Below the pieces are notes generated by a model. That model saw nothing but the letters and a program-made list of their open reading frames with translations. It was not told where the DNA came from and ran no database searches. This document shows, in pieces, positions 27,301-35,869 of a stretch of 64,000 nucleotides of DNA (positions within the stretch are counted from its first letter, which is position 1; every line of letters begins with the position of its first letter). Origin of the DNA: Planctomycetaceae bacterium (GTDB lineage Bacteria > Planctomycetota > Planctomycetia > Planctomycetales > Planctomycetaceae); contig JADZEF010000029.1 in assembly GCA_020850695.1 (NCBI GenBank), forward strand, positions 1-64,000, given 5' to 3'. A program made the position numbers and the translations under genes.

Positions 27301-27496
27301 GCAGTTCGCGTCGTCCCCAGACCTCGATCACGAACTGATGAATGCGATCATCAACGCCTTGGACGCCCATAACACGATGAGCAGCCAGGCATTGGAATCG
27401 CACGAAATCCGCCAGCGTCTGAAGGACATTCTGCTCGGTCCTGCGCGGCTGTATGAGAAACTTCGCGATGCGACGCATCAGGGTGGGAAGGTATGA
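24371..27496 (+). CDS. hsdR: Type I restriction endonuclease motor subunit, HsdR (1041 aa)
   Basis: Translocates and cuts unmethylated DNA as part of the type I complex. The nuclease domain is seen as DLVLVLNGVPVATAELK (residues about 140-160, PD-(D/E)XK). The SF2 helicase follows with QHSAGSGKTNS (Walker A, near 305), IADEAHSS (DEAH, near 418) and FTATP (motif III, near 476). The C-terminus is the helical part that binds the M2S core. Full length for the family, with no frameshift seen, so the system is probably active. Convergent with the nuclease operon, which ends 51 bases away. Confidence 0.96.
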   Translation: MSLHKEVNFESEICGHLAAQGWLYAENDNARYDRALALFPEDVLAWVQATQPKAWDAIVKNHGANAADTLLTRLRDSLDQRGTLDVLRHGIELLGLRGKLPLAQFKPALALNPEILERFAANRLRVVRQVRYSLHNENNIDLVLVLNGVPVATAELKTDFTQSIGDAIDQYRYDRLPKGKGQAPEPLLSFPQGALVHFAVSNREVKMATKLDGSATRFLPFNQGDHGAAGNPLNPHGGHRTAYLWERVWERESWLEILGRYLVARKDGKKQLTSYLFPRYHQLDATRKLRAAVLAKGPGGKYLIQHSAGSGKTNSIAWSAHFLADLHDAEHRKLFDSVLVVSDRNVIDSQLQEAIFDFERTTGVVATIKGDGGSKSGELASALSGDKKIVVCTIQTVPHALKAVRELAATQGKRFCVIADEAHSSQAGESAAKLKAVLSAEELQELSDGGEVSTEDILAAQMANRANDSAITFVAFTATPKTKTMELFGTRPDPSQPASKDNLPAPFHVYSMRQAIEEGFILDVLRNYITYKLAFKLANDGKEWDEKEVERSAAMKGIMGWVRLHPYNIAQKVAIVVEHYREFVAPLLAGKAKAMVVVGSRQEAVRWQLAINKYITQKNYAVRTLVAFSGELKDAESGPDPFTETCAAMNPNLRGRDIREAFDTNEYQILLVANKFQTGFDQPLLCGMYVDKRLAGIQAVQTLSRLNRAFPGKDTTYVVDFVNDTEEVLAAFKTYHTTAELSDVTDPHLVFKLRAKLDAAGHYDEFEVDRVVSVEMKPNAKQSELAAAVEPVVDRLHRKYKEAQDALKVARAKKDKTAEGTAQDAINVLLLFQTDMGTFQRLYTYLSQIFDYGNTEIEKRSIFFKQVLRLLEFGREREGVDLSKVVLTHHNLKNQGKRPMPLVEGDNPKLDPITEVGGGSVQEKEKALLREIIEKLNDLFKGDLTDDDKLVYVNHVIIGKLLESSTLTQQAASNTKEQFASSPDLDHELMNAIINALDAHNTMSSQALESHEIRQRLKDILLGPARLYEKLRDATHQGGKV

Positions 27497-27547
27497 GGGT
27501 ACGCTCACGACCCCCCTCACCGAAAATCGATGGTCTAAGGTGACCCG

Positions 27548-29641
27548 CTACGGCCGCTTCCGTCGCCCCTCGTCAGAACGCTCGGTGAACTGTGGTTCGT
27601 GGGATTGGCTCGGCAGGTGTGCTGGGATCGTCTTAAGCATCTCATCAAACATGGCCTCGCCACGACCAAAGATGATGGTTGCCATCGCCAGATCCGGGGA
27701 TACTGGAAATGGGAAGATGCTCGGCTTGAACTCCGCGGCAGTGAGATAGAACAGCGGATTCTCGTCCAAGAACTTGAGAAAGTCTTCAACATCTGGTTCG
27801 CCTGACCATAGCTCAACGTCGTGACCTGCGGACGGAACATCCGCCAATTGAGTTCGCCCAGGTTGGTGGAGGTAAATTCTTCCGCTGCCGAAGAAACGGC
27901 GGAGCGAGAGACGATCGGAGCAATAGACACCGTCCACTTCTCCTGGAAAGCAAAACGGAAAACCATTGATCACCAGGGGCACGACGCGTTCCCAGGCGAC
28001 AGCGTGCGGAAATGAATCTCGTACGATTTCGGGGTGCGATTCCACTTGGGAGACAATTCGTAATAACTGCGCAGAGGCCTCTCGTTGGTTCCGGAAGAAT
28101 GAGAATTGATTCCGGACCGACTCGCTCGGCAGCGCGTAGTTCTTGCATTCCACCACGAAGAGCACGCCGTCCCACAGCGCTAGGCAATCAATTTCCAAGT
28201 GCTCGCCGTCTACGCGGCGTTTCACGCCGACTGTCGGGATTCCGCTTTGCACAAACAGCCCACGAATCTCGGCTTCAAGCGCAGCACCCTTGGTGGGGAA
28301 ATGATGGCCTCGGCGACCGCACTGAGACAATACGAGTCGCCCGGCGCTTTGAAACATGGCCGCGAACATCATGAGGCAGAGGTGTCCATCGGCCAAGCGG
28401 AGCAGCGGACAATCATGGAGGTCTGCGTTGCCAGTCGGCAGGCAGACTTCTGCGATGAACCGAGTGGCGGCCTTTCGGTCGAGGCCATGAGCTTGCAGAG
28501 CTTCGACGAGCGCGGATTCCGCAAAGATACAAGGTTCATTGGCCTGCGAGGGGTGATGAATGTGTTCGGTCGCGATGGCGCGCAGAACCGTGTAGCCGCG
28601 CAGCCATTCCCACATCTGCAGACCAGCGATCTTTTCTGAGTGCTGCAACACGGGCGTACCGGTCAATTCATGGATAACCACCCAGTCGCGCGCTTCGAGC
28701 GCCGTCAATGGCGTCGCGCCAGGACGATCGGGCTTTTGCATGGCAGGTTCCACCTGCGGCAGCGAAGAAATTTGCCGTCGTAGACGCTCGCCAGCGACGT
28801 GATTGGCCCATTCCCATTCGATAGGAAAATCGAACCTGAAGAACGGGATCGTCTTGGCACCGGTCGGCAACGGCAACGTAATGATCGTTTGCTCGATGTC
28901 TCCGCCGAACAGCCGGCATTTCGACTCGGAGCATTCCACCTGGTGCCAGATGGCAGCGAGCTCTCGCAGTCGGTGCGCGGTGTGTTCGGGTGCAAGCGTA
29001 GATACGGGCTCGGGAATTTCCAGAATGCCGGAGCGAATCCAGCGATTCTGGAATGCGAGCAAGCGCAGCTGATGAGCGAGGATGACATCGACTGCGTAGC
29101 TGACATGATCCGGGGTTCGGTCCGGTAACCCATCGCCCGGATTTACGCGAAACGACAGCGGGTCCAGGTCGTTCGTCGTCGCCAAATACGATCGCGTTGC
29201 GGCGACCCACTTCAGCAGCTCCAGATGCGCCAGTCGAATGCAGGCCCAAGCCACCGCCGCCGGCACTTCGTTCACAATTGTCTCGTCGACCTGGGCCAAG
29301 ACGGTCTCGTAGAGAACTTCGGCCGCATGCGCGTTTCGCATTCCCGTGGTGAGCCGGTCTCGAAGTTCTGCGAATGAAACTTCTTGAACGAATTGATTGA
29401 GAGAGGTGAGAAAGTTGTCGCGAGTTGACTTGAACTGCGGGTCACGATGGCGAACCGCTAGATACCCTTCTCGGAGCAGGGTATCAATTACCGCTGTGAC
29501 TCGCTCACGCGCGTCCTCGCCGGAGAGGTATTGCCTGATTGGAGCCCAAGAAAGTGACTTCAACGAGACAACGATATCCTTGGGCAACTCCACGGAAACT
29601 CGCTCGCGCTTTAGAGGCCAATGAACAATCATGGAACCCAA
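27548..29641 (-). CDS. Large protein with NERD/Mrr-type PD-(D/E)XK nuclease motif (697 aa)
   Basis: The C-terminal part contains EAEIRGLFVQSG, then EIDCLALWDGVLFVVECKNY: Glu457, Asp485 and Glu498-x-Lys500 give the PD-(D/E)XK pattern of restriction-type nucleases (NERD or Mrr like). The first 440 residues, mostly helical, match nothing I know. The start may be TTG at 29641 or ATG at 29632. It is the last gene of a three-gene operon, 17 bases after its neighbour, and converges on hsdR. A DNA-cutting defence effector is the likely role. Confidence 0.78.
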   Translation of the reverse strand: MGSMIVHWPLKRERVSVELPKDIVVSLKSLSWAPIRQYLSGEDARERVTAVIDTLLREGYLAVRHRDPQFKSTRDNFLTSLNQFVQEVSFAELRDRLTTGMRNAHAAEVLYETVLAQVDETIVNEVPAAVAWACIRLAHLELLKWVAATRSYLATTNDLDPLSFRVNPGDGLPDRTPDHVSYAVDVILAHQLRLLAFQNRWIRSGILEIPEPVSTLAPEHTAHRLRELAAIWHQVECSESKCRLFGGDIEQTIITLPLPTGAKTIPFFRFDFPIEWEWANHVAGERLRRQISSLPQVEPAMQKPDRPGATPLTALEARDWVVIHELTGTPVLQHSEKIAGLQMWEWLRGYTVLRAIATEHIHHPSQANEPCIFAESALVEALQAHGLDRKAATRFIAEVCLPTGNADLHDCPLLRLADGHLCLMMFAAMFQSAGRLVLSQCGRRGHHFPTKGAALEAEIRGLFVQSGIPTVGVKRRVDGEHLEIDCLALWDGVLFVVECKNYALPSESVRNQFSFFRNQREASAQLLRIVSQVESHPEIVRDSFPHAVAWERVVPLVINGFPFCFPGEVDGVYCSDRLSLRRFFGSGRIYLHQPGRTQLADVPSAGHDVELWSGEPDVEDFLKFLDENPLFYLTAAEFKPSIFPFPVSPDLAMATIIFGRGEAMFDEMLKTIPAHLPSQSHEPQFTERSDEGRRKRP

Positions 29642-29658
29642 TCGCCGACGCTATCCGA

Positions 29659-31482
29659 CTATGGGCGCGGCAACTTCACCAGTTCGGCGTCATTGACGAT
29701 TTGCTCTTCTGCTTTGTACCAGTCGCGCTGGTCATCCCACAGTGGCCGACCGCGCTGTTCCCAAAGGTGATACGCCCTTTGCTGTGTCAGCGCAAAGAGT
29801 TCGGCGTCGGCAACGTCAATTTCCTCATCGAAGATCCGCCGTTGGCAGAAGGCGGCGAATTCATTCCAGGCCGCTGTGCAAAGCGGATTGGAGATACGTT
29901 GGCTCTGCCCGTACTGTTCCTGCAAGAACTCTTCCAAGTGCCGGGGGAAGACCGGCATGTGGTTTTCGTCCCAGCGATCAATGCGTTTGGCCTTTTCGCG
30001 GTAGGCGGCGTAACGCTGCAGCTGGTCTTCGATCGGCACGCCAACTACAACTTCAGTCGCAACTGCCGTTTCGAGCTCGCGGACTGACATGGGCACAAAG
30101 GCAATTCTCCCACGGATCGCGCTCCAGCCTGGCTCCATGTTCGCTGCCACTTGTTCAATGATCTCGCGGATGTCCTTCACCATGTGAAACGGCAGCGGGG
30201 CCTGTAAGACGACGGCGCAAATGAATTCGGTTTGCCCAAAGTACTGTTCGAGGCCGGGAGCCTTGGCGTCTACGGCCTGGATGAACTTGACGAGCTGCCG
30301 ACAGGCTTTGCCGAGAGCCTTGCCAACCTCAGTTCTCAATTCCTCAAGATCTGCATACCGCTGCACATCAAGGACCGCCTCGCGGGCTTTGCACTCGAAC
30401 AAGACCGGTCGACGGCCGGGGCGACAGAGAATCCAGTCGGTGCTGAGCTTCTGCTCTCTCTTCTTTCCGTAGAGGAACTCGCCACGCAGTTGGTCGTTCG
30501 GCGCGGTCAACAGTTTGAGCTGATGGCCGACGTAGCGTTCGAACAACGTGCCGAGCGTGTTGTTCATCTCGTTGTCGTAGGGATTGTCCTTGGCACCGGA
30601 AGCGCGCTTGCGCCGGGCGAACTCGTCGAGCAAGTCGTAGTAGAAGCCATCAATGGCGCGGGTCAGCGCGAAGATAGGGAACGGTGCGACACAGGTCCCA
30701 TTTTCCAAGTCGACCACGGGAAAGTCCCGCAGAATGTTGAACTCACTGACCCAATGTCCTTCCCGATTGGTCTCGGAACGGTACTTCGAGTTCGTCTCGG
30801 CGTAGCGCGCGCGGAATGCTGCCGGCGTCAGCGCAGTCGTTTGCAGAACTCGTTGGATGAGCTCGTTCAACTCCTGCTGGCGGGGACCTTCTTGGACGAA
30901 ACTGCTGGGTCTTAGAACCCAGGCGCGCCGATCTAAGGCGGTGACACTGATATGCAGCGTCCAGATCATCATGCCGACAACCCAGAGGTCCTCGGCCGAG
31001 ACGCCGAGCAACTTCTCTAGCTCGCCCGAAGGATCGGGAACCGCGAGACCGCCTTCCTTGACAAGGTCGTGAAACATCATCCACACACGCGCGATATGGG
31101 CGTCGGCCGGATCATCGGTGTAGTACCGTTGAAAGCCTTGTCGGATGATCATCCCGAGAACAGTGTCGTCCGTGTCGAACTCTGCCGCCAATCGGGAGTA
31201 CCATGGGAGCGAATTGATCGCTCGCAGCAGAGAATCTCCTTGGTCCTCAGTCACCGCTGCTCCGGTTTCCAGTTGACCCCAAAGTACGAACGCCTTGGCG
31301 AGCAAGGGCAGGTTGAAGGTGTTGGCGAGCGCAAGGGGTTTCAGCGGTTCGTTCCGCAAGACCCGCGCGCTATGGTAAGTCACGAACGCCAAGCCGGCCT
31401 TCATGCTGAACGGAGACACGGCATGACGGAGCTCAGCCACTGACACGGTCCGTCCCCAATCCTGAACCATTACAGAGCCCAT
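29659..31482 (-). CDS. Second large protein with PD-(D/E)XK-like nuclease motif (607 aa)
   Basis: TLGTLFERYVG, then STDWILCRPGRRPVLFECKARE, provide Glu315, Asp349 and Glu363-x-Lys365, the PD-(D/E)XK active-site order. The N-terminal 300 residues are helical and unassigned. The ATG at 31482 is preceded by GAGGAAGG at good spacing; an upstream extension of 20 residues is less likely. It follows the RusA-like gene by 35 bases and precedes the first nuclease-like gene by 17, in one direction. It is not obviously homologous to that neighbour outside the motif. Confidence 0.78.
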   Translation of the reverse strand: MGSVMVQDWGRTVSVAELRHAVSPFSMKAGLAFVTYHSARVLRNEPLKPLALANTFNLPLLAKAFVLWGQLETGAAVTEDQGDSLLRAINSLPWYSRLAAEFDTDDTVLGMIIRQGFQRYYTDDPADAHIARVWMMFHDLVKEGGLAVPDPSGELEKLLGVSAEDLWVVGMMIWTLHISVTALDRRAWVLRPSSFVQEGPRQQELNELIQRVLQTTALTPAAFRARYAETNSKYRSETNREGHWVSEFNILRDFPVVDLENGTCVAPFPIFALTRAIDGFYYDLLDEFARRKRASGAKDNPYDNEMNNTLGTLFERYVGHQLKLLTAPNDQLRGEFLYGKKREQKLSTDWILCRPGRRPVLFECKAREAVLDVQRYADLEELRTEVGKALGKACRQLVKFIQAVDAKAPGLEQYFGQTEFICAVVLQAPLPFHMVKDIREIIEQVAANMEPGWSAIRGRIAFVPMSVRELETAVATEVVVGVPIEDQLQRYAAYREKAKRIDRWDENHMPVFPRHLEEFLQEQYGQSQRISNPLCTAAWNEFAAFCQRRIFDEEIDVADAELFALTQQRAYHLWEQRGRPLWDDQRDWYKAEEQIVNDAELVKLPRP

Positions 31483-31517
31483 GTGCGACCTTCCTCGAAG
31501 TGGTTTGGAATGCCGCT

Positions 31518-32822
31518 CTACCGCGACACCGCCTGACACCATTCCCCCAATGCGCCGTCGATCTCCTCACGGAAGCGAACGGAGCGTTGTCCCTCGCCGA
31601 CCGCCAGCCGCACGAAGCCCTCAGGAGCATCGCCGGGCAATCGCGGCAACTCGAACGCCCGATACTCTGTGATTGAGTGTTTCGGTTCCTTGGGCAGTTC
31701 CTGCTGCATTTTCTCCCAGAAAGAGCGAATGGCTGAGTCCTTGATGTTTTCGATGTTGATCGTGTGGGCCATGTGGCTAGGCGGTGCCCAAATCTCGTGC
31801 AGGGAAGGGAGAACCAATCGCGCGAGGTTGTCGAGGTCCTTGCCCCCGTCCACCGGCGGCACCATCAACAGAGTCACGCACAACTGCGAGGTCAGGGGAA
31901 ATAGATAACGCCGCTTGGCCTTGTACTCGTTGAGTGCCTTTCTCAACGTCACATTAAACTGTTCGCTATCGCCTTTGCGGTGAGGAGAATGGTGGAGGTC
32001 GAGTACGAACGGAGTGCCGAGACTCATGTTGCGAGTCGCCGCCGCCAGCTGCGCCAGAAAAATGTTCTGGACGCCGCCCTTCGTTCGCGGCGTGCCTTGG
32101 AAGGCGCTGAGCACGCCGCTGCAAATGAACCGATCCGTGCGACGCAGCTCATCCTGCTGCATGGTCCGCCGCATCATCTCATGCTGCGCTCCATAGGCAT
32201 CGCTGCCAAAGGCGCGCACGAACGAGGCCTTTTCGCGCTCAAACTCAACCAGTCGCTTTACCCCGTCGCAATCCCCGCGCTCATCTTCAGCAAATGAGGG
32301 AAGAAAGTCATCCGACCTAGCCGCGCCCCAGGTATCGCCGCCGTCTTCAAAGTCGTCGCGGCGGACTCTTCGCAGGAGATCGACATCGGCCAAGAAACTG
32401 CGCCAAGGTTCGGCCTGCACCCAGATGCGGGGCTGTTCATTGATCCCCTCCAGGCGATAACGCACGATCAGGGCCTTGACCTGACGGTCATTCTTGTAGA
32501 GCAGCCGCGAACGGTCGATTCCTGCATCGGCGCGAGGAACTTCCAGCAGATCCAGGTAGTTCTTAGAAAGCTTGTAGATCGCCGGCGGCGTCTTCGAAAC
32601 GGTCGTGAATTCAAATTGCAAGAACACGGGACCGGTGAACGCGGAGGAGCCAGCCTTGTCAAGTTGGGCGGCGACCGCCTGCTGAAACGCCACGGCGTCG
32701 GTAGCACTGATGTTTTTGCTCTGCGGCTGCTGCGCTAGTGCAAGCCTGAAACGGCGCATCCGGCGCTGGCCCAGTGCCGCGGCCTGCCCGCGCCGAGTCT
32801 CAACGTACTTACCGCGTCCCAT
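31518..32822 (-). CDS. Protein with two RusA-like lobes, first gene of nuclease operon (434 aa)
   Basis: RusA resolvases have a conserved D-x-D-N-L-x-K pattern followed by a DD-x-Q-V element. Here residues about 309-345 read VPPVDGGKDLDNLARLVLPSLHE, a good match to the acidic core. Residues about 77-125 read YKLSKNYLDLLEV and LLYKNDRQVKALIVRY, a second, more diverged copy in which the first acidic residue is replaced by Asn. A long charged linker joins them. One polypeptide with two lobes could mimic the RusA dimer. The ATG at 32822 has GAGG 7 bases before it. A role in recognising branched or recombining DNA is inferred. Confidence 0.65.
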   Translation of the reverse strand: MGRGKYVETRRGQAAALGQRRMRRFRLALAQQPQSKNISATDAVAFQQAVAAQLDKAGSSAFTGPVFLQFEFTTVSKTPPAIYKLSKNYLDLLEVPRADAGIDRSRLLYKNDRQVKALIVRYRLEGINEQPRIWVQAEPWRSFLADVDLLRRVRRDDFEDGGDTWGAARSDDFLPSFAEDERGDCDGVKRLVEFEREKASFVRAFGSDAYGAQHEMMRRTMQQDELRRTDRFICSGVLSAFQGTPRTKGGVQNIFLAQLAAATRNMSLGTPFVLDLHHSPHRKGDSEQFNVTLRKALNEYKAKRRYLFPLTSQLCVTLLMVPPVDGGKDLDNLARLVLPSLHEIWAPPSHMAHTINIENIKDSAIRSFWEKMQQELPKEPKHSITEYRAFELPRLPGDAPEGFVRLAVGEGQRSVRFREEIDGALGEWCQAVSR

Positions 32823-33671
32823 TAGTCTACCTCGTCGCCCGCCAGACTTCGTGACTGTCTGACTGCCTGAACTCCCTATTCTACCGGACGGCCAGCCGAC
32901 ATCCGAGGTTCGCTCGTCAGCCATGCCAACTGGTCATGACGAACGACATCGCGCTTCGATCACATCGACGGTGCGCACGCTCAGGATCTCCAGTCTCATC
33001 CTCTGCAAATGCGCGAACGTCGGCTGAGTCGCTCGCCCGCAACACCTCATGATCGTAACAGTATCCGGGACTGTAGTCACTTGTTCATTATTGATGATCA
33101 CGGTGCCTGCCGGAGAGCAGGTCTGCCTGTCAGGGGGGGCGCGGGCGGGGACGCGATTTCAGAAATCATGCGTTTGCCTTAGCGCGCGGCCGAAACGACC
33201 GTTCGCTGGGACGAAGACCGTGCGCTGCCGTCGACCTGTTCTGACCTCTTGATCCCGCGCCGTCGTGTCGGACTTGATCGCGCAGCGGATATCGGCTTGC
33301 CTGCGAGTCACGCCAATCCGGCAGTCGCCGTTCCGCGCATGCGGAAGCTACACCTCGGTGCGGGATCTCCACGCGTTACTGGTCCTCAAGGCCAGCCAGT
33401 CACCAGACGAGGCTTCAATCCAAATCTACCGTCGCCTTCGGTACGATTTCGTTTTCAAGCACTTTTGGGGGCGGAACATACCCGCTTCGGTGTTTCATGT
33501 CGGACGGGGTAGCGAACCTCATGGACAACGTGCGATTTCACCGACGCGAGCAGACGATCCCAAATGTGTGCGTCGAGGTGTCGAACCGAGTGACGTAGCG
33601 GTCGCGGAAAATCTGGCAGCGGCCTGCGAATCTGCTAAAACCATGGAGACATCTGGACACCGGAGTGAAAG
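32823..33671. other. Long gap with no gene that I can support
   Basis: About 850 bases between the divergent nuclease operon and the HNH pair. Short open frames exist in both directions, but none shows a domain or a convincing ribosome binding site. The right end of the minus-strand operon promoter must lie here. Confidence 0.5.
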
Positions 33672-34412
33672 ATGATCCGAGGTGAGAGATACCCCGAAAT
33701 GACAAAGGAATACCTCACGCAGGAGTACGTGGATAAAAGGCGGACATGCGCCGAGATCGCGGCTGACTGGGGGTGCTCTCCGAGCACCGTCGAGCGGAGG
33801 GTCCGCAATTTCGGCATCCAGCGGTCCGGCTACGAGCGGTACGGGGTGCAGAACTTCACGGGATCGATGATCGGTAAGTGGCAGGTTGGAGAGGAGACCC
33901 GAAGGGGAAGCTCGACGGTCCGGTATTACGTGTGCACCTGCTCTTGTCCCCGCAAGACCGTGCAACTTGTAGCCGGGCACCGACTCCGAGGAGACAGTCC
34001 TAATCAGAGCCGCATGTGCAACCAATGCGTGTTTCGGACCATCGGCGCGGCGAAGGATAAGGGCTGCGGCGAGATCCCTGGATACTATTGGCGGAATCTG
34101 TGCGAAGGTGCAAAGAAGAAGGGCTCTGAGATGTTGATCACAGTTGAGTACGCTTGGGAACTGCTGCGGAGTCAGGAGAAACGCTGCGTCCTCACTGGCG
34201 TGCCGATTGGGTTCGGACCCAGCAAGCGGCTAAAGAATCAGACCACCGCCTCCCTCGACCGCATCGACGCCTCCGGCGACTATACCGAGGGAAACGTTCG
34301 TTGGGTCCATAAGGTCGTGAACCGAATGCGGTGGGATTTGCCGGATGACTACTTCGTCGAACTCTGCCGGGCCGTCGTCAGGCATCTGCGCGGTCGGTTT
34401 GGATCGACGTGA
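33672..34412 (+). CDS. HTH-HNH endonuclease, first of two tandem paralogues (246 aa)
   Basis: Residues 20-47 (RTCAEIAADWGCSPSTVERRV) form a homeodomain-like helix-turn-helix. Cysteine pairs (YVCTCSC, CNQC) follow and may bind zinc. The C-terminus, RCVLTGVPIGF, TASLDRIDASGDYTEGNVRWVHKVVNRMR, has the layout of phage and homing HNH nucleases, with Asp-Arg-Ile-Asp and WVHK as likely active-site segments. It probably nicks or cuts specific DNA. A close paralogue starts 40 bases downstream. Neighbouring defence genes and the tRNA scar suggest phage or element origin. Confidence 0.85.
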   Translation: MIRGERYPEMTKEYLTQEYVDKRRTCAEIAADWGCSPSTVERRVRNFGIQRSGYERYGVQNFTGSMIGKWQVGEETRRGSSTVRYYVCTCSCPRKTVQLVAGHRLRGDSPNQSRMCNQCVFRTIGAAKDKGCGEIPGYYWRNLCEGAKKKGSEMLITVEYAWELLRSQEKRCVLTGVPIGFGPSKRLKNQTTASLDRIDASGDYTEGNVRWVHKVVNRMRWDLPDDYFVELCRAVVRHLRGRFGST

Positions 34413-34452
34413 CGGACGGTTCTCGCGGCCATTTGACAGGTGAAGACAGACG

Positions 34453-35175
34453 ATGAAAAGACGAATCCATGTGCTGACCAGAGAGTACCTCAAGCATGAG
34501 TACGTCGAGAAGAAGCGGACTCCTCGCGAGATCGCTACTAAAGTCGGATGTAGCTCACGGACCGTGCGGGACCGGCTCGCTGAGTATCGGATTGAGTTGC
34601 GCGAACACGAACGGCGGCACAACGTAACCGATCTGTCGGGCACGACCGTCGGACACTGGGAAGTTCTGGAGCCGATCACAAAGGATAGGCGCGTCCATTA
34701 CAGGTGCCGCTGCACGTTCGACGGATGTGGCAAAGAGTGCTTGGTACCGGGCAGTCGCCTTCGGCCGGATAGCGTGCGCCGCTGCACTATGTGCGAAGAT
34801 TGCCGGCGAGTTCTCACCGCGCGCGAGCGATACACAGGCCACGAAGAGATCAGCGGCAGATTCTGGTCCGACTCCGAAGAACGGGCCCGCAGGATGAACC
34901 GGCCCTTCACCATCACGATTGAGAGCATGTGGACACTGTTCGAGGAGCAAGGCCGTCGGTGTGCATTGACCGGCTTACCCCTCAGCTTCAAGCCAACCAA
35001 GTCAAGCACCGGAGAACCCACCGCCTCAATCGACCGTGTTGACCCGACTGGGGGATACACCCCGGGGAATGTGCAGTGGGTGCACAAGGACGTCAATCGG
35101 ATGAAGGGTGCCCTGACTGATAAGGAACTCTACGACTGGTGTGGCTTGATCGTCGCGTACCGGGGTTTGAGGTAA
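34453..35175 (+). CDS. HTH-HNH endonuclease, second of two tandem paralogues (240 aa)
   Basis: Same architecture as its neighbour: helix-turn-helix RTPREIATKVGCSSRTVRDRL, cysteine-rich middle (CRCTFDGCGKEC, CTMCEDC) and HNH core RCALTGLPLSF, TASIDRVDPTGGYTPGNVQWVHKDVNRMK. Similarity runs along the whole length but identity is clearly below half by eye, so the duplication is old. The middle cysteine region is longer here. Two different targets for the two copies are possible. Confidence 0.85.
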   Translation: MKRRIHVLTREYLKHEYVEKKRTPREIATKVGCSSRTVRDRLAEYRIELREHERRHNVTDLSGTTVGHWEVLEPITKDRRVHYRCRCTFDGCGKECLVPGSRLRPDSVRRCTMCEDCRRVLTARERYTGHEEISGRFWSDSEERARRMNRPFTITIESMWTLFEEQGRRCALTGLPLSFKPTKSSTGEPTASIDRVDPTGGYTPGNVQWVHKDVNRMKGALTDKELYDWCGLIVAYRGLR

Positions 35176-35549
35176 GTCGTGCGGCACCGTAGGTCGCGAA
35201 CAGCACTGTCCCGGAGTCAGCCAGCCTTCGGCTGCCCAGGATGCCTGCATTACGCGCAATTTTTGTCGGTAACACGGACTGGAGCGATTTCCGTCTAACC
35301 ATGCTGTGATCAAACTTTCTCGGCATTGACGTCGCGACCTGATGATCGCACAGTGCCGGAGACGGTCTTCGCAGCCTTGGGCGGCGACGGCTCGTCGTGG
35401 TACCGCTTACCGACCGGTAGTTGGCTGAAATACCGCGATAACTCGCCATTACTTGCGACGGATCGCAACGACTTGCAAATGCCGGTTTGAGCGGTAAGAT
35501 GAAGAGATGCAAAGTGTTTCTGCTCAATCGTTTGGGTTGAACGGTCCGC

Positions 35550-35591
35550 CTGAAAATCCTGGTGTCGCCGGTTCGATTCCGGCTCTGTCCA
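35550..35591 (+). other. 3' part of a tRNA-Phe gene: scar of tRNA integration (att site)
   Basis: Starting at the anticodon loop (CTGAAAA, Phe GAA anticodon), the sequence follows tRNA-Phe: stem half TCCTG, variable GTGTC, T-stem GCCGG, loop TTCGATT, T-stem CCGGC, acceptor half TCTGTCC and A. The bases before the loop do not form the matching anticodon, D or acceptor halves, so the gene is not complete. A displaced tRNA 3' end is the hallmark of an integrated element. The intact tRNA-Phe should lie left of this window in the same direction. Confidence 0.8.
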
Positions 35592-35749
35592 CTTTTCCAA
35601 AATCTGCCAAGAGCGTTGCTTACGCTCGTGCGTCCGTGCCAGGACGTGGCGGCCCCTGAGACCCGAAAACAGTGGTGTTTACCACTTTTCGGCCCCAGGA
35701 GAGCTGTTCCGTGCCCCACGGTCGCATTTTCGGGACTTGCTCCGAAATA

Positions 35750-35869
35750 CCCCCCTATCTCTGCCCCTCAGGCCAGGCAGTCGTCCGCTTCAACGGGGTT
35801 GATTACTACCTCGGAAAGCATGGGACGTCGGCAGTTCGCGACGAGCACGACCGCCTTGTCGGAAGGCGA
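35750..35869 (+). pseudogene. N-terminal remnant of a planctomycete-type tyrosine integrase
   Basis: The translation CPSGQAVVRFNGVDYYLGKHGT, then RDEHDRLVGRR, resembles the opening of integrases common in planctomycetes (PSGQAVVTLNG-x-DFYLG-x-HG, then EYDRLI-x-x-W). Frame is lost soon after. It lies 160 bases to the right of the tRNA-Phe scar, on the side that should be host DNA, so it may stem from a separate earlier insertion at the same tRNA. Confidence 0.6.

Noticed and set aside
33265-33675. Open frame of 136 codons before the HNH pair
   Set aside because: No domain or ribosome binding site, and the composition is unlike neighbouring genes.
35310-35600. Minus-strand open frame starting MEKWTEPESNRRHQDFQ
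   Set aside because: The first residues are the complement of the tRNA-Phe 3' part, a well-known false protein.
35521-35600. Complete tRNA-Phe gene
   Set aside because: Only the part from the anticodon loop to the acceptor end is present; the 5' half does not pair.
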